A stretch of 5,538 nucleotides of DNA from Gemmatimonadota bacterium (GTDB lineage Bacteria > Gemmatimonadota > Gemmatimonadetes > Palauibacterales > Palauibacteraceae). The DNA is taken from positions 1 through 5,538 of the forward strand of contig JARFPW010000339.1 of the NCBI GenBank assembly GCA_029288095.1, read 5' to 3'. A model generated the notes under the pieces. It worked only from the letters and a program-made list of their open reading frames with translations, did not search any database and was not told the DNA's origin. The position numbers and the translations under genes are program-made. Each line of letters begins with the position of its first letter. The stretch's first letter is position 1. Below are positions 1 through 5,538 of the stretch, piece after piece.

Positions 1-1523
1 GCGATGAAGAACGGATGATCAGAGAGTTCGATGATCTCCACCAGGCCGCCATCGGGCGAGGTGCCACTCAAGCGAAGTCCGGCCTCTACCAGATGGTCCC
101 GGTACTCGTTGTTCAGCTCGTACCTGTGCCGGTGACGTTCCGAGACCTCCTCCTCGCCATAAATCTCCCGCACGCGGCTCTCCGGCTCCAGGCGGCAGGG
201 ATAGGCGCCGAGTCGCATCGTGCCCCCCTTGTCCGTGACCTTCAGTTGAGAATCGAGTAGTGAGATCACGCGATGTGGAGCGGTCGGCTCGAATTCGGCT
301 GAATCGGCCCCTTCCAGCCCACAGGCATTGCGGGCGAATTCAATCACGGCACACTGAAGGCCGAGACAGATCCCCAGGAACGGAACGCCGTTCTCGCGCA
401 GCGGACGCACCGTGCCAACCATCCCGGCAATCCCCCTTCCACCAAAGCCCCCTGGAATCAGGACGCCGTCGTACATGTCCAGCGCATCCGCAGAAGAACC
501 GTCGATCGCCTCAGACGACAGCCAATCGATATCCACGCTCGTGTCGTGCGCGATTCCTCCGTGAATCAGCGCTTCCTGGATCGACTTGTAGGAGTCCACC
601 AACGAGGTATACTTGCCGACGACCGCTATCCGGACCGAGCCGTTTGACGGGTTCTTCACCCGATCCACGATGGACTGCCAGTCAGACAGATCCGGATCCT
701 GCGTTTCCAGCCCGAGGAGTTCGACGATCGCGGCGTCCAGTCCCTGCTCGTGATACCGCAGGGGGACTTCGTAGATCGAGTCGAGGTCCGTCGATTCGAT
801 CACGTTCCGCATGTCGACATTGCAGAACCGGGCGATCTTCCTGCGCACCTCCTCCGACAGGGGCCATTCCGTCCGGCAGATGAGCACGTCGGGCTGAATA
901 CCGATTTGCATGAGTTCGCGGACGGAGTGCTGAGTCGGCTTGGTCTTCAACTCGCCCGCCGCCGCGATGTACGGCACCAGAGTCAGGTGCACGAACAGCG
1001 ACCGGCCGCGCCCCGTATCCTGGCGAAACTGACGGAGAGCCTCGAGGAACGGCAAAGACTCGATGTCGCCTACGGTGCCTCCGACTTCGGTGATCACGAC
1101 GTCGTAACCGTCCGCCAACCGCCGTATGTACGACTTGATCTCGTCGGTCACGTGGGGCACGACCTGAACGGTTGCTCCCAGGTAGTCCCCCCGACGCTCC
1201 TTGGTGATGATGTTCTGGTAGATCCGACCCGTCGTGACGTTATTGGACTGTGACAACGATTCATCGATGAACCGCTCGTAATGCCCGAGATCCAGATCCG
1301 TCTCCGCACCGTCGTCCGTTACGTAGACCTCTCCATGCTGAAACGGTGACATCGTGCCGGGGTCGACGTTGATGTACGGATCGAACTTCTGGATCGTTAC
1401 CGAAAGCCCACGCTCCACGAGGAGCCGACCTATCGAGGCAGCGGCGATACCCTTCCCCAGCGACGACACCACGCCGCCCGTAACGAAGATAAACCGCGTC
1501 TCCCGCGTCCCCTGGTCAGACAT
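1..1523 (-). CDS. pyrG: CTP synthase (glutamine-hydrolysing), C-terminus cut by window edge
   Basis: Cytosolic enzyme that aminates UTP to CTP using ATP and glutamine, the last step of de novo pyrimidine nucleotide synthesis. 507 residues are visible from the ATG at 1523; E. coli PyrG has 545. The amidoligase domain fills about residues 1-270: P-loop GGVVSSLGKG (Lys24), QKFDPYINVDPGTMSPFQHG, acidic metal ligands Asp78 (in ETDLDLGHYERF) and Glu146 (in ITEVGGTVGDIES), and the UTP-loop motif KTKPTQ starting at Lys193. The glutaminase (class I GATase) domain follows from about residue 290: VGKYTSLVDSYKS, PGGFGGRG, the nucleophile Cys386 in GICLGLQ, GTMRLGAYPC and ERHRHRYELNNEY. The frame is still open at base 1, ending in HPFFI; the expected His-Pro-Glu of the glutaminase triad should lie only about five residues beyond the edge. 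The start overlaps the kdsB stop by 8 bp and has an AGGAGG upstream. No disruption or missing residue is visible. Identification is essentially certain. Confidence 0.98.
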   Translation of the reverse strand, partial: MSDQGTRETRFIFVTGGVVSSLGKGIAAASIGRLLVERGLSVTIQKFDPYINVDPGTMSPFQHGEVYVTDDGAETDLDLGHYERFIDESLSQSNNVTTGRIYQNIITKERRGDYLGATVQVVPHVTDEIKSYIRRLADGYDVVITEVGGTVGDIESLPFLEALRQFRQDTGRGRSLFVHLTLVPYIAAAGELKTKPTQHSVRELMQIGIQPDVLICRTEWPLSEEVRRKIARFCNVDMRNVIESTDLDSIYEVPLRYHEQGLDAAIVELLGLETQDPDLSDWQSIVDRVKNPSNGSVRIAVVGKYTSLVDSYKSIQEALIHGGIAHDTSVDIDWLSSEAIDGSSADALDMYDGVLIPGGFGGRGIAGMVGTVRPLRENGVPFLGICLGLQCAVIEFARNACGLEGADSAEFEPTAPHRVISLLDSQLKVTDKGGTMRLGAYPCRLEPESRVREIYGEEEVSERHRHRYELNNEYRDHLVEAGLRLSGTSPDGGLVEIIELSDHPFFI

Positions 1524-2298
1524 GTGCCTCCTGAATTCCGTGCATGTGGTCGTTTCCCTTACTCAATATGCGCTCCGCCCGTTCCAGATCCTCCGGCACG
1601 TCCACGCCACCTTCCGGCGCATCCACGACGCACACATGGATACCGATTCCGCCCTCGAGTGCGCGCAACTGCTCGAGCCGCTCCACCGCCTCGAGGGGCG
1701 ACACCGGCAGCTTGACCCAGCGCTCGAGTGCCTCGGACGAATAGACGTAGAGGCCGATGTGCCTCAGCCAGGGCCCCGTCGCATTGCCAAACTGCGGCGC
1801 GAGGTCGCGGGGATGCGGAATCGCCGCCCGGCTGAAATAGAGCGCGCGACCGTTCGCCGCCATCGCGACCTTCACGACAGCCGGGGACATCCACTCTTCC
1901 TCGTTCTCGATCGGGCAGGCCAGCGTCGCGACGTCCTCGCCCGCCTTGACGGCGTCGACCGCCGCCCGCACGGCCGCAGCGGGCAGGAAGGGCTCGTCCG
2001 CCTGGAAGTTGACGACAACCGCCGCTCCCCTCCCCCACTCTCCGAGCGCCACCTCCGCGACCCGGTCCGTCCCCGATTCGTGCCTCGTCGATGTCAGGCA
2101 AACCTCGGCTCCGAAATCGGCGGCCGCGGTTACGATTTCCTCACTGTCGGTAGCGATCACTACGCGGTCGATGCCAGGTACGCCTGAGGCGGCCATCCAG
2201 GACCATTCGACGAGTGACCGACCGGCAATGCGTTGGAGGGGCTTGTGGGGGATGCGCTGGCTGCCGATCCTCGCGGGCAGAACGCAGAGGACGGTCAT
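1516..2298 (-). CDS. kdsB: 3-deoxy-manno-octulosonate cytidylyltransferase (CMP-KDO synthetase)
   Basis: Cytosolic enzyme that couples KDO to CMP from CTP, releasing pyrophosphate; CMP-KDO is the donor for the inner core of lipopolysaccharide. The 260-residue product compares with 248 in E. coli. Family motifs appear in order: PARIGSQRIPHKPL (residues 8-21, nucleotide-binding N-terminus), IATDSEEI (48-55), TSTRHESGTDRVAEV (69-83), VNFQADEPF (96-104, metal-binding Asp101), ALYFSRAAIPHP, HIGLYVYSSEAL, SPLEAVERLEQLRALE, and near the end GVDVPEDLERAE (metal-binding Asp233). Most relatives read QGDEP where this one has QADEP. The frame stays open upstream to an ATG at 2391, but that ATG lies upstream of a promoter at 2373-2344, and the family N-terminus begins exactly at the ATG at 2298, so I use 2298. 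No good Shine-Dalgarno precedes it. The gene overlaps pyrG by 8 bp (ATGTCTGA), and PyrG supplies its CTP substrate. I see no damage to the gene. Confidence 0.96.
   Translation of the reverse strand: MTVLCVLPARIGSQRIPHKPLQRIAGRSLVEWSWMAASGVPGIDRVVIATDSEEIVTAAADFGAEVCLTSTRHESGTDRVAEVALGEWGRGAAVVVNFQADEPFLPAAAVRAAVDAVKAGEDVATLACPIENEEEWMSPAVVKVAMAANGRALYFSRAAIPHPRDLAPQFGNATGPWLRHIGLYVYSSEALERWVKLPVSPLEAVERLEQLRALEGGIGIHVCVVDAPEGGVDVPEDLERAERILSKGNDHMHGIQEAHV
1527..1532 (-). promoter_or_regulatory. Shine-Dalgarno site of pyrG, inside the end of kdsB
   Basis: A perfect AGGAGG on the minus strand lies within the last codons of kdsB, 3 nt before the pyrG ATG (1523-1521). The spacing is shorter than usual, but the match is full-length and the next residues begin the conserved CTP synthase N-terminus, which supports this start. 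Since the site is translated as part of kdsB, pyrG translation is probably coupled to kdsB translation (inference). Confidence 0.7.
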
Positions 2299-2343
2299 CG
2301 GAAGCGCGTTTCGGGTCTCACGGTCGATCCGTACACGCCCCGC

Positions 2344-2373
2344 AACGTAATGCGCGCCCGAAGCTACTGTCAA
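2344..2373 (-). promoter_or_regulatory. sigma70-type promoter for kdsB-pyrG
   Basis: Reading the minus strand, a perfect -35 box TTGACA (2373-2368) is followed after 18 nt by TACGTT (2349-2344), which keeps the key T, A and final T of the -10 consensus TATAAT. Transcription would start near 2337, leaving a leader of about 39 nt before the kdsB ATG at 2298. It sits in the only real intergenic gap of the window, just after the stop of the barrel-protein gene. An alternative -10, TTACGT with a 17-nt spacer, is a poorer match. This is a sequence-based prediction. Confidence 0.6.
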
Positions 2374-2406
2374 AGCACACTCGGCCCCCACCCCGGCCGG
2401 GCGCGG

Positions 2407-3876
2407 TCACAGATCTCCCGGGAAGCGCAGGATACCGTACACGACCGCATCCAGGTCGCTCGCATTCGGATCGACGGCGACCGCCACCTCGAAGACCGAC
2501 AGTCTGATCCCCGAGATGAGGTTCGTCTCGAAACCGGCCTCGGCTCCGTCGTTCCAGCCGGCACCCGCCGCGACTCGGAAGAACCACCGCGGGGCGCCCA
2601 GCACCCCGACGCGCAATCTCTCGATCGGAACCAGGTAGGCGAGCTGACCATAGACGAGGCGGCTTCCCCTCTCCGCGAGCAGCGGCACGGTTGGCAGTGT
2701 GGCTCGACCTCCAACGGCCGCCCAGCGCTGACGCGGAGGGGACCCGGACAGATCCCCCCGCACGAGCAGGAAAGCTTCCAGCTCATGAGCGGCAAGACCC
2801 GGCCCGGCCCAGTCCGCCGTGAGCTCGCCGATAGCGTACGTGAAGTCACCGCCGACGGTCGCGTCAGCCACTTCGACGGTCGCCGCAGCGGTCATCGAAG
2901 TCGCGGCGGTTCGGCGACGAAACCGTGCTCCCAGCTTTCCGGTCAGGACCTCGCCATCGTCGATCGATGGATTCGGGTCCGCGACGTCCTCGGCGAACAG
3001 CACGAACCGATCCGACGCATCCAGACTGCGCGCCTTTTCCCACTCCACCTCGAGGATGGGCCCCCAGCGGGCGGTCTCCGTGCCACGGAGAAACACTGCG
3101 ACACGATCCGCCTCGTAGTAGTTCCTGAAGTCGTCGCCAACGAAGAAGAACGACAGAGTGTTGGCGATGTCTCCCCGAACCCATCCCTCGTTCGTCCGCG
3201 TGGCGCGCTCGGCTTCGGCACCGAACGAAAGGCTGCCCGTCGGATACCAGGCCTGTCGCACCGTGCCCTCAAGCCTTCCGCGATCCGTCTTGAGGCGAAC
3301 CTGGGCTTCAAGAGATGGCTGCCACCCCCAGTCGATGTTCCGGACCGTAGCTCCCAGGCCGAGAGTCCAAGCGTCGACTCTCTGATACGTGGGAAACTTG
3401 ATTCCGGACAGCCCGTGCAGGGTCAGGGTCTCCGGAATCTCGCGCACGGGGTGAATCCGGATCGCTGTTTCACCTCGTCGAACGGCGTAGATGTCGTTCG
3501 GACGATAGGTCAGTTCACCCGCGATCTCTGCCCTGCGCGACGCGTAGAACCCCCCGCCAAGGACGAGGACGCTGCCACCGACGCGAGCACCCGGCCTCAG
3601 GAAGAGGTCGCCGCCGACCGCCACCACGTCGCCGGACACCTGCCCCTCGATTCGGACATCGGCCTCGAGCACAAGCAGGTTGCCCTCGACGCGGTCCTCC
3701 GGACGCAGGACGGTGTCGGCCTCCAGGAGCACGTATCCGCCAGCCTCGAGGAACGCATCGAACTGCCGCTCCGCGGGCCAGTCGGGCCTCGGGTCGAAGC
3801 GGATGTCCTGCGCGGGGAGAGGCGCAGCCACGACGACGAGTAGCATCGCTGCGACACATGATCGGAGGCACCTCAC
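2407..3876 (-). CDS. Secreted protein: bactofilin-like solenoid plus predicted outer-membrane beta-barrel
   Basis: I do not recognise a named family. The 489-residue product starts with a signal peptide: basic n-region (VRCLR), hydrophobic core about residues 8-20, and likely cleavage after Ala22 in LPAQD. Residues 63-125 hold about 3.5 degenerate repeats of 17-19 residues, starting VEGN (63), VSGD (80), VGGS (99) and IAGE (118), each followed by alternating Val/Leu and Gly/acidic residues. This is the pattern of a small beta-solenoid, as in bactofilin/polymer-forming proteins. From about residue 155 to the end the chain alternates polar and hydrophobic/aromatic residues in short strands separated by Asp/Gly/Asn-rich turns (KFPTYQRVDAWTLGLGATVR, DDFRNYYEADRVAVFLRG, LEVEWEKARSL), ending VVYGILRFPGDL, which suggests an outer-membrane barrel. 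Start choice: GTG at 3876 has AGGAG 8 nt upstream and overlaps the nitroreductase stop by 4 bp (GTGA). TTG 3879, ATG 3846 and ATG 3906 are alternatives; the last would put ten extra residues before the signal peptide. No terminator is evident after the stop. Function is unknown; a surface or envelope role is inferred. Confidence 0.85.
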   Translation of the reverse strand: MRCLRSCVAAMLLVVVAAPLPAQDIRFDPRPDWPAERQFDAFLEAGGYVLLEADTVLRPEDRVEGNLLVLEADVRIEGQVSGDVVAVGGDLFLRPGARVGGSVLVLGGGFYASRRAEIAGELTYRPNDIYAVRRGETAIRIHPVREIPETLTLHGLSGIKFPTYQRVDAWTLGLGATVRNIDWGWQPSLEAQVRLKTDRGRLEGTVRQAWYPTGSLSFGAEAERATRTNEGWVRGDIANTLSFFFVGDDFRNYYEADRVAVFLRGTETARWGPILEVEWEKARSLDASDRFVLFAEDVADPNPSIDDGEVLTGKLGARFRRRTAATSMTAAATVEVADATVGGDFTYAIGELTADWAGPGLAAHELEAFLLVRGDLSGSPPRQRWAAVGGRATLPTVPLLAERGSRLVYGQLAYLVPIERLRVGVLGAPRWFFRVAAGAGWNDGAEAGFETNLISGIRLSVFEVAVAVDPNASDLDAVVYGILRFPGDL

Positions 3877-4412
3877 CAATTGGTCTCCTTTGCCCAGTTC
3901 TCCCACACGACCACCTGCTCCTCAGGCCTCCGGTCAGGAAGCGATGAGAAGCCGTCCGGGTATCCAATCGTCAGGATCGCGACGATTGGCACGTCTGTCG
4001 GAATTTCCAGGATCTGCCGAATCCCAGGCTCACGGTACCCGGTGATCCACACGGCCGCGAGTCCCATATCCGCTGCGGCGAGCGCCATACTCTGCACGCC
4101 GGCTGCCACGTCCACAGGATGGCTGGGCCGCCCGTGGCCGCTGACGTGAGAGTGGATCCTCGCGCACGCCACGATGAGCACCGGAGCGGAACGGGCCAGG
4201 GGGTTGTGAAACGCCTCCGCCGCCAGTCGCACCCGCTTCAGCGGATCCTGGACCACGACGAAGGTCCACGGCTGGTCTTCCTTGGCCGACGGTGCGTACC
4301 GCCCGCAGTCGAGAATCCGGGCCAGCGATGCCGGCGGGACGGGCCGGTCCTCGAATCCCCTCACGCTCTGACGATTTCGCAGCAGCTGAAACACGCGCGA
4401 CAGGTGACTCAC
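3873..4412 (-). CDS. Nitroreductase-family flavoprotein
   Basis: Probable cytosolic FMN-dependent, NAD(P)H-using oxidoreductase; the physiological substrate cannot be told from sequence. The product has 179 residues, near the short end of this family, whose members usually form dimers. Visible family marks: the FMN-phosphate-binding basic stretch RNRQSVRGF (12-20), the helix ILDCGRYAPSA leading to QPWTFVVVQDP (47-57), PVDVAAGVQSMALAAADMGL in the middle with the AVWITGY that follows, and the C-terminal VAILTIGYPDG. The start is GTG at 4412, 6 bp after the xerD stop. It lacks a well-spaced Shine-Dalgarno (only GGGGG in the xerD tail and an adjacent GAG), so an in-frame GTG at 4394 is possible; the longer form better fits the family N-terminus. 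Its 3' end overlaps the barrel-protein gene by 4 bp, implying one operon. The family is secure, the specific role unknown; BluB or FMN-reductase-like activities are not supported by anything I see. Confidence 0.92.
   Translation of the reverse strand: MSHLSRVFQLLRNRQSVRGFEDRPVPPASLARILDCGRYAPSAKEDQPWTFVVVQDPLKRVRLAAEAFHNPLARSAPVLIVACARIHSHVSGHGRPSHPVDVAAGVQSMALAAADMGLAAVWITGYREPGIRQILEIPTDVPIVAILTIGYPDGFSSLPDRRPEEQVVVWENWAKETNW
3885..3889 (-). promoter_or_regulatory. Shine-Dalgarno site setting the start of the barrel-protein gene
   Basis: AGGAG (within AAAGGAG) on the minus strand is 8 nt before the GTG at 3876 and 5 nt before an in-frame TTG at 3879. It lies inside the final codons of the nitroreductase gene. 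It favours GTG (or TTG) over the ATG at 3906, which would lie upstream of this site, and over the ATG at 3846, which would leave a signal peptide with no basic n-region. Confidence 0.65.
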
Positions 4413-4418
4413 CTCTAG

Positions 4419-5345
4419 TTACCCCCGAGGATGAAATCGCCGATGTTCTTCCCGCAGATACGATCGATCCACGTGTGTGTAGATCTGCGTCGTCGCAATG
4501 TCCGCGTGGCCCAGCATTTCCTGAACGGCCGCAAGGTCCGCCCCATGTTCGAGTAGATGGGTGGCAAACGAGTGTCTGAATGTGTGTGGAGTCACCTTTC
4601 CAAGGGGTGTGCCGGCCGCCCTTGCCGCGTCGACATGTCGGCGGACGATCTTCCACGCCCCGGTGCGGCTGAGTGGCCTCCCGTGATGGTTCAAAAACAC
4701 GACCCCTTCCGAGCTGCCGCGCTCCTGCCGCGGACGAGCATCCCGAAGGTACCTGCGCAGCGCTCGCACAGCACTCCCACCGAGCGGGACGAACCGTTGC
4801 CGGTCCCCCTTTCCCCTCACCACCGCCAGACCTTCCTCCAAGCGGAGATCCCGCACTCGAAGTCCGGTCAACTCCGAGATCCTAACACCGCTGCCATACA
4901 ACACTTCCAGCATTGCGCGATCGCGCCCTGCATGGGTTTGCTCGGGGCGCACGGCCTCCAGCACTGCCAATACCTGCTCATAACTCATCACGTGAGGCAG
5001 GGGCCGACCAGCACGCGGCGCCTCGAGTCCGTCTGTCGGATCTGCGGCGATGTGGCCCTCCTCCAGGAGGAACCTGAAATACGTACGCTGGGCGGATCGG
5101 CTGCGAGCCATCGACCGTGCAGCGAGACCCTGCTCGGTGAGATCAGCGAGATGAGCCCTCAAATCAGCCAGGGTGACATCCGACGGGAACCGCTTGCCGG
5201 CCCGCGCCACAGCCTCAACCATCCGCCGGCAATCCCGCAGGTACGCGGCCACCGTCGCCGGAGCGCGACGACGTTCGAACCGCAAATAGTCCGAGAACTC
5301 CTCCAGGCGGAACTCTTCGCGTACCGGGGGCTCTCCAACGCTCAT
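4419..5345 (-). CDS. xerD: Tyrosine site-specific recombinase, XerD type
   Basis: Cytosolic recombinase that, usually with a XerC partner and FtsK, resolves chromosome dimers at dif. The 308-residue product is close to E. coli XerD (298). The N-terminal SAM-like, core-binding domain covers about residues 10-100 (EEFSDYLRFERRRAPATVAAY). The catalytic domain holds all six expected residues: Arg155 (GSGVRISELTGL), Lys179 (GKGDRQR), His254 and Arg257 (HTFRHSFATH), His280 (LGHADIATTQ) and the nucleophile Tyr289 (IYTHV). XerD rather than XerC is suggested by LLEHGADL, TTQIYTHV and the terminal FHPRG, which resembles HHPRA of E. coli XerD. The frame is open upstream to 5522, but the ATG at 5345 has AGGAGG 10 nt upstream (5361-5356), overlaps the preceding stop as ATGA, and gives the family length. 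No dif site, integrase-type neighbour or inverted repeat is nearby, so a housekeeping role is more likely than a mobile-element integrase. A sole-Xer system cannot be excluded. Confidence 0.95.
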   Translation of the reverse strand: MSVGEPPVREEFRLEEFSDYLRFERRRAPATVAAYLRDCRRMVEAVARAGKRFPSDVTLADLRAHLADLTEQGLAARSMARSRSAQRTYFRFLLEEGHIAADPTDGLEAPRAGRPLPHVMSYEQVLAVLEAVRPEQTHAGRDRAMLEVLYGSGVRISELTGLRVRDLRLEEGLAVVRGKGDRQRFVPLGGSAVRALRRYLRDARPRQERGSSEGVVFLNHHGRPLSRTGAWKIVRRHVDAARAAGTPLGKVTPHTFRHSFATHLLEHGADLAAVQEMLGHADIATTQIYTHVDRSYLREEHRRFHPRG

Positions 5346-5538
5346 TCCCGGCCACCCTCCTCGTGGCCCTCCGCCCTGGTACGCCACCAGACGACTCCCA
5401 GAACCAGGCCCACGCAGGTGGCCACGATTGCCGCCGTCGTATTCACCGTACTCAACGGCGCCAGGAGGCGCGGCAGGTTCCGGGAGAAGAACGCGCCCGC
5501 CCAGATCAACAGGCCATACCACGCCGCCGACGCGACCA
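5342..5538 (-). CDS. C-terminus of a membrane protein, possibly DedA/SNARE-associated family (partial)
   Basis: An open frame enters from the right edge and ends in TGA at 5344-5342, giving 64 visible residues. It is too short at this edge to be obvious, but its properties are those of a real gene. It has a hydrophobic segment WYGLLIWAGAFF (about visible residues 6-17), a short RNLPRLLAPL linker, a second hydrophobic segment AAIVATCVGLVLGVVWW (35-51), and a charged tail RTRAEGHEEGGRE. This is the layout of an inner-membrane protein with a cytoplasmic tail. The WYGLLIWAGAFFSRN segment resembles, from memory, the last part of DedA-family flippases (undecaprenyl-phosphate/phospholipid transport), but no diagnostic DedA motif lies in view, so this is tentative. 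The stop overlaps the xerD ATG by 4 bp (ATGA), supporting a shared transcript. Confidence 0.65.
   Translation of the reverse strand, partial: VASAAWYGLLIWAGAFFSRNLPRLLAPLSTVNTTAAIVATCVGLVLGVVWWRTRAEGHEEGGRE

Noticed and set aside
750..1253. Plus-strand open frames within pyrG, for example 750-1253 and 260-883.
   Set aside because: They lie wholly antisense to conserved CTP synthase motifs, have no ribosome site I can see, and have no recognisable domains.
2299..2391. N-terminal extension of kdsB to the ATG at 2391.
   Set aside because: The added 31 residues do not match the family, and the ATG lies upstream of the predicted promoter. The conserved N-terminus starts at 2298.
2380..2406. GC-rich inverted repeat (CGGCC/GGCCG with an 8-nt loop, and the palindrome CCCGGCCGGG) after the barrel-protein stop, considered as an intrinsic terminator.
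   Set aside because: The stem is only about 5 bp and no T-run follows on the minus strand, only TTT within the -35 box. Such palindromes are common by chance at this GC level.
2233..3843. A 536-codon open frame on the plus strand opposite the barrel-protein gene.
   Set aside because: Its translation is low-complexity Arg/Pro/Asp-rich with no motif. It spans the kdsB promoter gap and mirrors the minus-strand gene, as expected of an antisense shadow in GC-rich DNA.
4419..5345. The tyrosine recombinase as an integrase marking a mobile island.
   Set aside because: Its length and C-terminal motifs are XerD-like, it is embedded in a tightly packed operon, and there is no tRNA, attachment-site repeat or phage-type gene in the window.
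5346..5522. N-terminal extension of xerD to 5522.
   Set aside because: The extra residues are Gly/Pro-rich without domain character, and the same bases encode the membrane-protein C-terminus in another frame. The ATG at 5345 has a Shine-Dalgarno and gives the normal family length.

Overview
This is an ordinary-looking, very compact chromosomal segment from a GC-rich, diderm (Gram-negative-type) bacterium. All supported genes lie on the minus strand, so they are read from right to left. The diderm assignment rests on kdsB (activation of KDO, a lipopolysaccharide core sugar) and on a secreted protein that looks like an outer-membrane beta-barrel. The 'PAQ' ending of its signal peptide and the style of the barrel protein remind me of Gemmatimonadota. 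That is an impression from memory, not a demonstrated placement.

Layout in transcription order (right to left): (1) 5538-5342, the C-terminal end of a membrane protein, possibly DedA-like, cut by the window edge; (2) 5345-4419, a complete XerD-type tyrosine recombinase; (3) 4412-3873, a short nitroreductase-family flavoprotein; (4) 3876-2407, a secreted protein with a short bactofilin-like solenoid followed by a predicted outer-membrane beta-barrel; (5) a 108-bp gap, the only real intergenic space, holding a good sigma70-type promoter; (6) 2298-1516, kdsB; (7) 1523-1, pyrG (CTP synthase), cut by the left window edge just before its last catalytic residues.

The genes form two transcription blocks. 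Membrane protein, xerD, nitroreductase and barrel protein are joined by a 4-bp ATGA overlap, a 6-bp gap and a 4-bp GTGA overlap, so they are probably co-transcribed and translationally coupled. kdsB and pyrG share 8 bp and appear to start from their own promoter. Their pairing makes metabolic sense: PyrG makes CTP and KdsB spends CTP to activate KDO. Genes further downstream, such as kdsA, could belong to the same unit but lie outside the window.

I see no RNA gene, CRISPR array, insertion sequence or large repeat, and no gene-free stretch over 300 bp. I found no clear new system. The best candidate for something poorly described is the solenoid-plus-barrel protein and its coupling to a nitroreductase gene.
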